A stretch of 64,000 nucleotides of DNA from Stutzerimonas stutzeri (lineage in GTDB: Bacteria > Pseudomonadota > Gammaproteobacteria > Pseudomonadales > Pseudomonadaceae). Positions within the stretch are counted from its first letter, which is position 1; each line of letters starts with the position of its first letter. This document shows, piece after piece, positions 35,156 through 43,411 of this stretch. The notes under the pieces are model-generated. The model saw only the letters and a program-made list of their open reading frames with translations. It was not told the origin of the DNA and ran no database searches. Position numbers and translations under genes: made by a program. The stretch is taken from contig NZ_JAMOIH010000001.1 of assembly GCF_024448955.1 (NCBI RefSeq), forward strand, positions 310,001-374,000, in the 5' to 3' direction.

Positions 35156-36127
35156 TCAGCGTTTACGACAGCACAACAACAGTCCGACTACGCCTACCGC
35201 AACCCCTCCGGCCAGCATCAAGGTGCGCTGCGGGTGGCTGTCTTTACGCCATCCGCCATCTATTCGCCGCTGACCCAGTGCCGGATGGAACAGATTGCCG
35301 GAAGAAGGCGCCACTCGATCGGCACGCCGCAGCGCGGCACCGGTCAGCAGCCCCGATAACTGATTGAAACCAGGCGTCACGAAATGCGCGAAGCGCAGCA
35401 AGGTCGCCACCATCCCAACCGAGGTGGTATGCCGAGGATGCAACGCCAGGCTGATCATCGCCTCGGCCACCTGGCGGGGATCGCACAGCGGTGGCGGCGG
35501 TTGCAGCGAACGCCCGGCATAGTTGCCACCGTCGCGGAAACCAGGGGTATCGACCACCGATGGGTATACGTCGCATACATGTATTCCCGGCCATTGTGCC
35601 AACTCACCGCGCAGCGCCTGGGAAAAGCCGCGCAGGCCGAACTTGCTGGCCGAATAGGCCACGGCGAATGGCTGCGGCACCCAACTGCCGACGGAGAGCG
35701 TATTGATCAGAATGCCGGCGTTCTGCTGTTTGAAGTAAGGCAACACCACATGCGCGCCCCGCAGATAGCCGATCAGATCGGTCTGCACGACCTGCTCGTG
35801 AGCATCCAGCGGCGTCTCGTCGAATGTGCCAACCGCCCCGACACCGGCGTTGTTGATCCAGATGTCGATACGCCCCTGGCCGAACTCGGCGGCTGCAGTG
35901 GCCAGTTGTTCCACCGAGTCGCTGATGGTCGTGTCGGTTGGCACCACGAGCGCCTCGCCGCCGAGCGCCCGGCATTCTTCAGCCGCCTCCTGCAACGCCT
36001 CCTCGTCACGTGCAGCCAACACCACACGGGCACGCCGACGTGCAAATGCTTGCGCGGTGGCGCGCCCAATACCACTGGACGCACCGGTGATAACCACCAC
36101 CGCGCCTTCGAGTCTGTTTTCAGTCAT
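35156..36127 (-). CDS. SDR family oxidoreductase with C-terminal membrane anchor
   Basis: A 323-residue short-chain dehydrogenase: ITGASSGIGRATAQAFARR (NADP site), INNAGVGAVG, then the catalytic YSASKFGLRG (Tyr-x3-Lys). The last 25 residues form one hydrophobic helix ending in basic residues (AGGVAVGVVGLLLCCRKR), suggesting a tail-anchored enzyme that may act on a lipid-like substrate. Substrate unknown. It is divergent or separate from neighbours; 84 bases separate it from the aldo/keto reductase. Confidence 0.9.
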   Translation of the reverse strand: MTENRLEGAVVVITGASSGIGRATAQAFARRRARVVLAARDEEALQEAAEECRALGGEALVVPTDTTISDSVEQLATAAAEFGQGRIDIWINNAGVGAVGTFDETPLDAHEQVVQTDLIGYLRGAHVVLPYFKQQNAGILINTLSVGSWVPQPFAVAYSASKFGLRGFSQALRGELAQWPGIHVCDVYPSVVDTPGFRDGGNYAGRSLQPPPPLCDPRQVAEAMISLALHPRHTTSVGMVATLLRFAHFVTPGFNQLSGLLTGAALRRADRVAPSSGNLFHPALGQRRIDGGWRKDSHPQRTLMLAGGVAVGVVGLLLCCRKR

Positions 36128-36210
36128 GCCCGATTCTCCGGTTTGCTGTCGTTAACAGCTGACAGCCGTGGCGAGGCAAACATTCCCCACCGTCTGGAGG
36201 ATCGGCGGGG

Positions 36211-37035
36211 TCAAACCATCTGCAGCGCCTGCCGGCGAGACGGTGGCGGAAAGGCATCGTCGAGAATGCTCAGATCCTCTGCCGTCAGCTTCAGCTCCGA
36301 GGCTGAGGCGTTGGCGCGAAGATGAGTCGGGCTGGAGGATTTCGGAATCACCAGCACGCCGGGCTGGCGCAAGGCCCAGGCCAACGCTACCTGAGCAGGC
36401 TGCGCGCCGTGTCGGCGGGCAACGTTGACCACCACCGAATGCCGCAACAACGCACCGCCCTGCCCCAACGGACAATACGCCATGACCGGCATACCCTGAG
36501 CCTGGCTCCAGGGCAGCAGGTCGAATTCGATCCCCCGTTCGCTAGGGTTGTAGAGCACCTGGTTGGCTGCACAAGCGGGCGCATTCAGCTCACGCATGTC
36601 GTCCATATCGAGATTCGACACGCCCCAGCGACGGATCTTGCCCTGCTCCCTGAGCCGCTCGAAGGCTTCGACGGTTTCCGTCAGCGGATACTGGCCGCGC
36701 CAGTGCAGCAGATACAGATCGATGCAATCGGTACCGAGCCGGCGCAGGCTGCGCTCGCAGGCCTCCGGTACGCCTTTTTGGCTGGCGTTGTGCGGATAAA
36801 CCTTACTGACCAGAAAGACCCGGTCGCGGCGACCGCGTATCGCTTCACCGACAACCTCTTCCGCACCGCCTTCGCCATACATTTCCGCGGTATCGATCAG
36901 CGTCATGCCCAGCTCTATTCCGAGCTGCAGTGCTGCGACCTCGTTGTTGCGTTCGGCCGGATTCTCACCCATGTGCCAGGTGCCCTGGCCGATCACAGGG
37001 ACTTCGGCTCCATCTGTCAACGTCAGGGTGCGCAT
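36211..37035 (-). CDS. Aldo/keto reductase
   Basis: A 274-residue NADPH-dependent reductase of the AKR superfamily. It opens [19 protein letters not shown]; the catalytic tetrad is visible as Asp/Tyr in [15 protein letters not shown], Lys in [12 protein letters not shown] and His in YLLHWRG. The cofactor loop [14 protein letters not shown] is present. ATG 37035 overlaps the stop of the VOC gene, so the two are coupled. Substrate unknown. Confidence 0.92.
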   Translation of the reverse strand: MRTLTLTDGAEVPVIGQGTWHMGENPAERNNEVAALQLGIELGMTLIDTAEMYGEGGAEEVVGEAIRGRRDRVFLVSKVYPHNASQKGVPEACERSLRRLGTDCIDLYLLHWRGQYPLTETVEAFERLREQGKIRRWGVSNLDMDDMRELNAPACAANQVLYNPSERGIEFDLLPWSQAQGMPVMAYCPLGQGGALLRHSVVVNVARRHGAQPAQVALAWALRQPGVLVIPKSSSPTHLRANASASELKLTAEDLSILDDAFPPPSRRQALQMV

Positions 37036-37496
37036 CAGCCGTTCCCCCGTACGTTCTGCTCGGCGACCGGCTCGGCCCAAGGATCGTAGGTGCCGAAATT
37101 CCACAGGTGACCCTCCAGGTCGCGGCAGCTGAAGCCTCGCCCACCGTAATCCTCGTCTTTCAACTCGATGACGATCTCCGCCCCGGCAGCCTTGGCCTTG
37201 GTATAGAGCGCATCGGCGCTGTTGACGATGACATAGATGCTCTGCGTGGAAACACCGCCCACCTGGTCCGGCATCTTCACCTGGCGACCGTACTCGGAAT
37301 CGCTAACCGGACCGAGCATCAGCATGCCGCTGCCGAAGTTGAGCTGGGCGTGAATGACGCCCACTTGCGCATCCTCGACCACCAGGTGCTGCTCGAAGTC
37401 GAATACTCGACACAGCCAGTCCAGCGCCGCGGGTACGTCACGGTAATGCAGACAGGGAATGAGATTGGATGTGGTGTTTTTGCTGTACAGGGACAT
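37035..37496 (-). CDS. VOC family (glyoxalase-like) protein
   Basis: A 153-residue protein with two beta-alpha-beta3 modules of the vicinal oxygen chelate superfamily ([28 protein letters not shown] and the C-terminal [22 protein letters not shown]). Proteins of this length include glyoxalase- and PhnB-like enzymes and resistance proteins. AAGGAG lies about 6 bases before the ATG at 37496. It is translationally coupled to the aldo/keto reductase, which hints at a shared aldehyde-detoxification role; that is inference. Confidence 0.88.
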   Translation of the reverse strand: MSLYSKNTTSNLIPCLHYRDVPAALDWLCRVFDFEQHLVVEDAQVGVIHAQLNFGSGMLMLGPVSDSEYGRQVKMPDQVGGVSTQSIYVIVNSADALYTKAKAAGAEIVIELKDEDYGGRGFSCRDLEGHLWNFGTYDPWAEPVAEQNVRGNG

Positions 37497-37587
37497 GAAA
37501 GCTCCTTCCGATTGCCGCGGCCATCGCCGTCGTACAAGACGCACCGCATACGCATTCAGACCGATAACTGCGTCGACGTTCCCACGG

Positions 37588-38223
37588 TTATGCGCGTTCG
37601 GCCAACCCGAGGCGAATACCCAGGCCGATCAGCACCGACCCGAGGACACGATCGAGCCATTGGCTCAGTCGCTGATTGCCGCGTAGCGCCGAGCTGGCGC
37701 GAGCTGCCAGCAGCACGAGCATGCATTCCACGACGATCGCCACCAGAACGACCAACACACCCAGCACCAATAGCTGCAGCGCCACTGCGCCCTGGTCCGG
37801 ACGCACGAACTGCGGCAGAAACGCCATGAAGAAGATCGCAGCCTTGGGGTTGAGAATGTCCACCAGAATGCCCTGGCGATAAGCCTGCCAGGCGGTAGTC
37901 CGCGGCGCCGTTCCAAGGTTGAGCTGCGTACCAGCGCCCGCAGAGCGCAACGCCTGGATGCCCAGGTACAGCAGATAGGCCGCACCGACATACTTGACCA
38001 CCGTAAAGGCCAGCGCCGAAGTAGCCAGAATCGCCGAAATCCCCAGCGCCGCGGCGGCCACATGAACCAGAGCACCACTGCACACGCCGCATGCCGAGGC
38101 CACGCCGACACGCCGCCCACCGGAGAGCGTACGCGACAGCACGAACAGCAGATCGGGACCGGGCGACAGGTTCAGCGCCAGAGCAGCCGAGAAAAAGACC
38201 AACCAGAACGCCGGATCAGACAT
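37588..38223 (-). CDS. LysE family amino-acid exporter (RhtB-like)
   Basis: About 211 residues with six membrane helices, opening FWLVFFSAALALNLSPGPDLLFVLSRTLSGGRRVG. The NLSPGPD motif is the LysE/RhtB hallmark. ATPase and other partners are not needed; these are proton-linked exporters of amino acids or homoserine lactones. The start ATG 38223 has GGGG about 6 bases upstream; an ATG at 38238 is an alternative. It is divergent from csgD, with about 240 bases between them. Confidence 0.88.
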   Translation of the reverse strand: MSDPAFWLVFFSAALALNLSPGPDLLFVLSRTLSGGRRVGVASACGVCSGALVHVAAAALGISAILATSALAFTVVKYVGAAYLLYLGIQALRSAGAGTQLNLGTAPRTTAWQAYRQGILVDILNPKAAIFFMAFLPQFVRPDQGAVALQLLVLGVLVVLVAIVVECMLVLLAARASSALRGNQRLSQWLDRVLGSVLIGLGIRLGLAERA

Positions 38224-38463
38224 TTCGGCCCCAGTCATGAGCGAAGAAAGACACTGAATGTAGTCGAGCGAACTTCGGCTTTCCAGACTTGCATTTCGCA
38301 CCCACGCAGGCAGTTCGTCGGAAAACTGGCATTCACTCACAGTTCCGACTTTTTATTGTCACCCTGCTGAACTACCTTGTTAGCGTTAATGTCAAAGCGC
38401 CACGGCCCCGGGCAGGAACGCGGGCGCAGCCCGACACAGCCATGAATAGCAAAGGAAATGCTC
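38224..38463. promoter_or_regulatory. Divergent promoter region of lysE-like gene and csgD
   Basis: 240 bases with no supported gene, AT-richer around 38340-38395. It must carry the curli operon promoter. I did not find a convincing operator, and an RpoS-type -10 cannot be singled out by eye. Confidence 0.4.
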
Positions 38464-39114
38464 ATGATCGATGAAGCCAGCGCGGCACTCGTCGCCCCCT
38501 CCGCTCGTCTCGTCCTGTTGTCCAACAGCGAACTGCTGGACAGCTCGTTCCACCAACATCTTCACGATAGCCCCCAGTTGCGCCTGACGCGTAGCAACGC
38601 GCTCCGCCCGGGAGTGAACGATGCAGACTTGATCCTGATCGACGTCGGCAGCTTCACCGACGAAGAATGCCTTCGCCTGCTTCGGCAGCTGCGCGATACG
38701 GTCACCGCGCTGGTCAATGCGCAGCCGGAACAGGCACGCCGACTGCTGGAGTTACACCCCTGGATCAAGGGCGTCTTCTACCCGAGCACAAGCCGCAGCA
38801 ATTTCAGCCGCGGCGTCACCGTCATGCTCAACGGTGGCGACTGGCTGCCCCGCGCGCTGATGGAAAAACTGCTCGGCCGCTATCGCCAGCTGACCCATGC
38901 GTCGCGCGCAATCGATGATTTATCGGTGCGCGAAAAGCAGATCCTTGCGCTCGCCGGCAAGGGGCTTTCCAACTCGGAAATCGCCGACTGCCTGCACCTG
39001 AGCACTCACACCATCAAGAGCCATATCCATAACGCACTGGGCAAACTGGGCGCGTCCAACCGCGCGCAAGGTGCGTCATTGGTGCTGGGGCATGTGAGCG
39101 AGGCCGGCACATGA
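38464..39114 (+). CDS. csgD: CsgD-like LuxR/FixJ family regulator of curli
   Basis: A 216-residue regulator. The N-terminal half (about 10-125) resembles a degenerate receiver domain as in CsgD. The C-terminal LuxR-type helix-turn-helix is LSVREKQILALAGKGLSNSE followed by IADCLHLSTHTIKSHIHNAL. The upstream frame also offers ATG 38458, but the AGGA at 38453 is correctly spaced for ATG 38464. Its stop overlaps the csgE start (ATGA). In enterobacteria CsgD turns on csgBA and cellulose regulation; being first gene of the curli operon here, it probably controls the csgB promoter at about 40950-41038. Confidence 0.88.
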   Translation: MIDEASAALVAPSARLVLLSNSELLDSSFHQHLHDSPQLRLTRSNALRPGVNDADLILIDVGSFTDEECLRLLRQLRDTVTALVNAQPEQARRLLELHPWIKGVFYPSTSRSNFSRGVTVMLNGGDWLPRALMEKLLGRYRQLTHASRAIDDLSVREKQILALAGKGLSNSEIADCLHLSTHTIKSHIHNALGKLGASNRAQGASLVLGHVSEAGT

Positions 39115-39494
39115 GAGCCGCGTGCCTTTGCCTGATGCTGCTGCTCGCGGCTCAGGCATATGCCGGAGAAGCAGAGCTCAAGGGCTTCATTACCAACAAC
39201 ACCGTTACCCGATCCGGTCAGGAGTTCTATCGCAAGTTTTGCGAACGCCTGAACGACACCAGTTCCCTGGACTTCAACCTGGCGGTCAAGGAAAGACCGT
39301 CGGCACGCTGGGGCATTCTGGTCTGGGTCGAGCAGGACAACCAGCCGCTCTACCGCCGCTTTCTGCAACCGAACGTCGGCGACATGGAGCAAACCGCTTA
39401 TGACGCGGCGGATTACGTGCTGCAAGAGATAAACCGTAAGAAAGTTGAAGCAATGTTCGAAGACACCATTGATCTTGCGAAGGATGAGTTATGA
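39111..39494 (+). CDS. csgE: Curli assembly protein CsgE
   Basis: A 127-residue periplasmic protein with signal peptide (CLCLMLLLAAQAYAGE). The CsgE core ELKGFITNNTVTRSGQEFYRKF is followed by LAVKERPSARWGILVWVEQDNQPLYRRFL. CsgE forms a nonameric cap on the CsgG pore and delivers subunits. It overlaps csgD and csgF by four bases each. Length is normal. Confidence 0.96.
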   Translation: MRAACLCLMLLLAAQAYAGEAELKGFITNNTVTRSGQEFYRKFCERLNDTSSLDFNLAVKERPSARWGILVWVEQDNQPLYRRFLQPNVGDMEQTAYDAADYVLQEINRKKVEAMFEDTIDLAKDEL

Positions 39495-39904
39495 ACCGGC
39501 CACAACAAAAAACCACCGGCATTCTCCTGGCCGGGCTATTGCTCAGCTCCGCCGTTACGGCAACCGAACTGGTCTACACCCCAGTCAACCCGTCCTTTGG
39601 CGGCAGTCCTTTGAACGGTGCCTGGCTGTTGGGCAACGCCCAGGCCCAGAACGACACCAAAGATCCGGACGCGATCGACCGCTCCTCGCTGACCGGCACC
39701 TCAGCGCTCGACCGTTTCACCAGCCAGCTGGAGTCACGGCTGCTTGGCGATCTGCTTAATGATGCTAGAGACGGCAAGACCGGGTCGGTCACGACGGATG
39801 ACTTCATCGTAAATGTCATCAACGACGACCTCGGCAACTTGGTTGTGAGCATCACCGACCGGTTGACCGGCGAAGTGTCCGAAATCGTTATCGGCGAGAA
39901 CTGA
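39491..39904 (+). CDS. csgF: Curli assembly protein CsgF
   Basis: A 137-residue secreted protein with signal peptide (LLAGLLLSSAVTATE). The mature start is TELVYTPVNPSFGGSPLNG, the segment that in E. coli inserts into the CsgG channel, followed by the ANAQAQN-like linker (GNAQAQNDTKDP). CsgF couples secretion to CsgB nucleation at the cell surface. It starts within the csgE stop codon and ends 18 bases before csgG. Confidence 0.96.
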   Translation: MNRPQQKTTGILLAGLLLSSAVTATELVYTPVNPSFGGSPLNGAWLLGNAQAQNDTKDPDAIDRSSLTGTSALDRFTSQLESRLLGDLLNDARDGKTGSVTTDDFIVNVINDDLGNLVVSITDRLTGEVSEIVIGEN

Positions 39905-39922
39905 TCAAGGAGAGCAAAGGCC

Positions 39923-40759
39923 ATGAGAAGCCTATTCATCGCCATCGGGATGATGGCCGTTCTGCAGGGCTGCGCAGTGCGCGAACCGATGTCCGCGGAC
40001 CAGGAAACACCCACCCTTACGCCGCGCACCTCGACCTATCAGGACTTGCTGCAACTGCCCCGCCCCAAAGGCCCGCTGGTTGCCGCCGTGTACGGCTTCC
40101 GCGACCAAACGGGGCAATACAAACCGAGCCCGGCAAGCTCCTTTTCCACAGCGGTCACCCAAGGCGCGGCGAGCATGCTGGTCGATGCCATGCAGGCCAG
40201 CGGCTGGTTCATCGTGCTGGAGCGCGAGGGCCTGCAGAACGTGCTGACCGAGCGCAAGATCATTCGCGCGTCCCAGGCCAAGCCGGACGTGGCGCCGAAT
40301 ATACAGTCGGAACTGCCCTCGCTGCTGGCCGCCAACATCATCATGGAAGGCGCCATCGTCGCCTACGAAACCAACGTGCGCAGCGGTGGCCAGGGCGCGC
40401 GCTATCTGGGTATCGGCGTATCGCAGGAATACCGAGTCGATCAGGTCACCGTCAATCTGCGCGCCATCGACGTGCGCAGCGGCCAGGTACTCTCCAACGT
40501 GATGACGACCAAGACCATCTACTCCATCGGGCGCAGCGCCAACGTCTACAAGTTCATCGAGTTCAAGGAACTGCTCGAAGCCGAGGCCGGCTACACCACC
40601 AACGAGCCGGCGCAGCTTTGCGTGCTGTCGGCGATCGAGGCGGCCGTTGCCCACCTGATTGCCCAGGGCGTCGACCGTCGCCTCTGGCAGACCGCCGACA
40701 ACTCGCCTGCGGTCGAAGCCGAATTGGCGAAATATCTCACCACGCCGACCAAGCTGTAG
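39923..40759 (+). CDS. csgG: Curli secretion pore lipoprotein CsgG
   Basis: A 278-residue outer-membrane lipoprotein forming the nonameric curli export channel. The lipobox is GMMAVLQGC. The typical sequence LPRPKGPLVAAVYGFRDQTGQYKPSPASSFSTAVTQGA follows, with the constriction residues in the GQYKP region, and WFIVLEREGLQNVLTERKI later. Length and order are normal. GGAG is about 8 bases before the ATG. It is last gene of the csgDEFG unit and is followed by a terminator. Confidence 0.97.
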   Translation: MRSLFIAIGMMAVLQGCAVREPMSADQETPTLTPRTSTYQDLLQLPRPKGPLVAAVYGFRDQTGQYKPSPASSFSTAVTQGAASMLVDAMQASGWFIVLEREGLQNVLTERKIIRASQAKPDVAPNIQSELPSLLAANIIMEGAIVAYETNVRSGGQGARYLGIGVSQEYRVDQVTVNLRAIDVRSGQVLSNVMTTKTIYSIGRSANVYKFIEFKELLEAEAGYTTNEPAQLCVLSAIEAAVAHLIAQGVDRRLWQTADNSPAVEAELAKYLTTPTKL

Positions 40760-40808
40760 GTTCGTTCTGTTTCATCGGGCCTGCTCCAGGCCCGAGCAAA
40801 CGCATAAT

Positions 40809-40944
40809 GCCGTTCACTTAGAAAGCGCCGCATCCCCGTACGGGTTTGCGGCGTTTTTCTGGCCTAGCGAATCCGACGCCCCCTCGCCTCTACAGACAGG
40901 GCCATCATGCCTTGGTGTTTTGCCTAACGGCTTAAGTGAACGGC
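40809..40944. repeat. Inverted-repeat-bounded element (MITE-like) between csgG and csgB
   Basis: Perfect 12-bp inverted repeats GCCGTTCACTTA (40809-40820) and TAAGTGAACGGC (40933-40944) bound 136 bases. They contain the csgG terminator hairpin and no open frame. Such ends resemble those of small non-autonomous transposable elements or IS remnants in pseudomonads. No clear target-site duplication is visible. Confidence 0.45.
40826..40858 (+). terminator. Rho-independent terminator after csgG
   Basis: The stem CGCCGCA / TGCGGCG encloses a second palindrome CCCGTACGGG and is followed by TTTTT. It separates csgDEFG from csgBA, which therefore need their own promoter. Confidence 0.82.
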
Positions 40945-41038
40945 TACGAACAAACGCAGCGGTTTCACCCGTTTGATGGATTTGCCGAATCACGGTTTGG
41001 GACAGGATGACCTACCGCGATTCAACCAGGGACGACTG

Positions 41039-41515
41039 ATGAAGCACGCGCAATGGATTGCCCGAAAAGCACTGCTGCCACTGCTCTTCGCAACGCTAGC
41101 CAGCCCCACGCTTCAGGCTGCTAGCCTTCCAATCTCGCTCGATTTGGGCGCCAGCGAATTCGCCTCAAGTCGGACTCATGCAACCGCACTGGCCCGGCCA
41201 AATGGCAGCGTCATTGCCGACAACTTCTCTCTGGTCACCCAGGCCGGAAACAGCCTGACCGGGGACATCACGCAGATCGGCAACGCACTGGAAGCCCTCA
41301 TCCTCCAGAGCGGCTATGCGCACGAGGCATCCATCGAGCAGCACGGCAGCCACAACCAGGGATCAATCATTCAGTTCGGGGCCGACAATCAGGCCCGAAT
41401 CGAGCAGTACGGCGCTCACAACAACGCGCTGATCGAACAGACCGGTACCGGGCATCGCAGTAGCGTTACGCAGAATGGCCAGGGTCTGAGTGTGCTGGTT
41501 CGCCAGCACCGCTAA
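41039..41515 (+). CDS. csgB: Curlin minor subunit / nucleator CsgB
   Basis: About 158 residues with signal peptide (LLPLLFATLASPTLQAAS). The C-terminal 100 residues hold about four and a half curlin repeats of 22 residues with the S/A-x-I/V-x-Q-x-G-x2-N pattern (for example ASIEQHGSHNQGSIIQFG). The last partial repeat ends in basic residues (SVLVRQHR), as in CsgB of E. coli, where it anchors the nucleator to CsgF at the surface. ATG 41039 has GGGACGAC upstream. It lies 66 bases before csgA, same transcript. Confidence 0.92.
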   Translation: MKHAQWIARKALLPLLFATLASPTLQAASLPISLDLGASEFASSRTHATALARPNGSVIADNFSLVTQAGNSLTGDITQIGNALEALILQSGYAHEASIEQHGSHNQGSIIQFGADNQARIEQYGAHNNALIEQTGTGHRSSVTQNGQGLSVLVRQHR

Positions 41516-41581
41516 AGCAAAGCCGCTGAAGCAAAGCACCACCAGGAAGTACCGCTGAAAACATTCCATGGAGAGACAAAA

Positions 41582-42856
41582 ATGTTCAAGATCAAACCCC
41601 TTGTAGCTGCCATCCTGACTGTCGCCACTGCCCAGGCCTTCGCCGCTGAGCACACCTCCGAACAACGCCAGAACGGTATCGATAACATTGCCGAGGTCAC
41701 GCAGAGCGCTGGCAGCTCGAACACGGCCACACAGCTGCAGAGCGGCTGGGGCAACAATGCGATGACCGAGCAGAACAGCTCGTTTTCGTCCTCGGTCCTG
41801 CAAACCCAGATCGCCAACTTCCATCAGGCGGACGTCACCCAGACGGTCGCCCTGCGCAGCACTGCGGAGCAATGGCAGAACGGCAAAGGCAACGAGGCCA
41901 GCATCAGCCAGAGCGCTACTTCGGACAGCAGCGCTGACCAGCATCAACATGGCAATGCCAATATCGCCGAAACCGAACAGGTCGCCACCTACGGCGCCAG
42001 TGCCGTTACTGAACAGCTGGGCAATCAAAACTACGCCTCCAGCTACCAGGCGCTGGCCAACGGCAGCAAGTCCGAGCTGTACCAGGACGGTAAGCTCAAC
42101 GATGCAAGCATCAGCCAGTCGTTCAGCTCCAACGACCGCGCCATGATCGACCAGCAAGGCAACGAAAACGCCGCCGAAATCGTCCAGAACTGGAGTTCCG
42201 GCTCCATCGCCGAAGTCGAGCAGGTCGGCAACCTCAACAATGCATCCGTCAGCCAGACTGGCGCCAACCAAGAGGCTTACACCTACTCGGGCGGGAACGA
42301 CAACAACCTGAACGTAGATCAGCAAGGCCGCTACCAGAATGCCTTCGTCTATCAGCAGGGCAACGAGAACGACGCCAACCTCGCCCAGCGCGGCAATGGC
42401 AACACCGCCACTGCCAATCAGTACGGATTCGGCAACGAGGCAGTGATCGATCAGGACGGTCGTCATCAGGTCGCCACGGTTAATCAACATGGCAGCTACA
42501 ACGACGCTACGGTCGATCAGTTAGGCAATGCCAATGAGCTGAACTTCAACCAGTCCGGCATGCACAACATGCTCAGCGCCGTACAGGAAGGTGAAGGCAA
42601 CCGCATCACCGGCTCCAGCAACAACGCCGGTAACGACGTCGATATCGTCCAGGACGGCGATCTCAACCTGGCCAGCATCACCCAGGACGGTGTAAACAAC
42701 ATGGCCATCCTGTCCCAGTACGGCGAAAGCCATCTGGCGACCGTCATTCAGAATGGCACCGGCCACGAGGCGTTGGTCGACCAGAGCGGTATGGGCAACA
42801 ACGCGTTAATAAGCCAGGCTGGCCTCAACAACATGGCGATCGTTACCCAACACTGA
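41582..42856 (+). CDS. csgA: Curlin major subunit CsgA (unusually long, 18 repeats)
   Basis: A 424-residue secreted amyloid subunit; E. coli CsgA has about 151 residues and five repeats. A signal peptide (LVAAILTVATAQAFAAE) is followed directly by 18 repeats up to the final Gln-His. Repeats 1 to 9 are 22-23 residues and Ser/Ala/Thr-rich (pattern Q-x-G-x-x-N-x-A-x-x-x-Q-S); repeats 10 to 18 are 21-22 residues with G-x-x-N and D-Q-x-G ends. Gln and Asn ladders are kept in most units. The ribosome site GGAGAG is about 7 bases before the ATG. No csgC follows. Confidence 0.93.
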   Translation: MFKIKPLVAAILTVATAQAFAAEHTSEQRQNGIDNIAEVTQSAGSSNTATQLQSGWGNNAMTEQNSSFSSSVLQTQIANFHQADVTQTVALRSTAEQWQNGKGNEASISQSATSDSSADQHQHGNANIAETEQVATYGASAVTEQLGNQNYASSYQALANGSKSELYQDGKLNDASISQSFSSNDRAMIDQQGNENAAEIVQNWSSGSIAEVEQVGNLNNASVSQTGANQEAYTYSGGNDNNLNVDQQGRYQNAFVYQQGNENDANLAQRGNGNTATANQYGFGNEAVIDQDGRHQVATVNQHGSYNDATVDQLGNANELNFNQSGMHNMLSAVQEGEGNRITGSSNNAGNDVDIVQDGDLNLASITQDGVNNMAILSQYGESHLATVIQNGTGHEALVDQSGMGNNALISQAGLNNMAIVTQH

Positions 42857-42873
42857 TCCCCTGCAATACCCAC

Positions 42874-42905
42874 AACTGCCGGCCCTGCGCCGGCAGTTTC
42901 GTTTT
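42874..42905 (+). terminator. Rho-independent terminator after csgA
   Basis: A 10-bp perfect stem AACTGCCGGC / GCCGGCAGTT with loop CCTGC is followed by TCGTTTTC, 18 bases beyond the csgA stop. End of the curli transcript. Confidence 0.88.
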
Positions 42906-43411
42906 CTGCGGCAGCGATTAGTGCTTCTGCTAGAGACTGTTCCCGTTTTGCTGCGCTCTCGACGGAACCCACGCTTTCGGCTCTTCGGGTGAACGCATCA
43001 CCGTAGGGCCGAACTTGTTCGGCCTTCACAAACCTCTGGCCGAATAAATTCGGCCCTACGGACTTGAGCGTCCAAAACAATCTTTTTAGCCCAGCCGTTT
43101 AGGCTGAAACGGGACCAAACACCTAGCCGCAGCAGTGTGCGCTCCACCAAATCAATCTTCTCTTGGGCACTTCGTCTGCGGCCGAATCGCAGCGAACAGC
43201 TAAACGCTTCGAGCTTGCGTGTATCTGCCACCGTCTTAAAACCACCGCACGGGACAGCGTTGCGCCTCCACAAAACAATGAAATAAAACGATTTCTGTGG
43301 TATTTCCGCTGCGCTTGATCGACTGGCGCGGTACTGCTTCGAGCACAACGCCCGCCCGTTTGGACAACGCTCAAAATAAAGCAGCCGCAACTGCAACAAG
43401 GGAGCACATCG
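42906..43411. other. Non-coding stretch between csgA and the OmpK gene
   Basis: About 500 bases without a supported gene. The open frames on the minus strand are rich in Arg, Cys and Ser and look non-coding. It contains the palindromic element at 43001-43061 and, around it, loosely inverted GTTCCCGTTTTG / GAAACGGGACC copies at about 42940 and 43110. The OmpK promoter must lie in the last 150 bases. Confidence 0.5.
43001..43061. repeat. Palindromic (REP-like) element
   Basis: Inverted copies of CCGTAGGGCCGAA (43001-43013) and TTCGGCCCTACGG (43049-43061) flank inner GGCC/GGCC arms, giving four copies of GGCCGAA or its complement in 61 bases. It would form a long cruciform or RNA hairpin. It has the look of dispersed intergenic palindromes of pseudomonads. 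Confidence 0.6.

Noticed and set aside
41363..42490. Minus-strand frame of 375 codons across csgA, rich in Val/Leu/Ala
   Set aside because: The repetitive csgA codons create a long antisense open frame with a repeated, membrane-like look. The plus strand has signal peptide, repeats and operon context, so this is an artefact.
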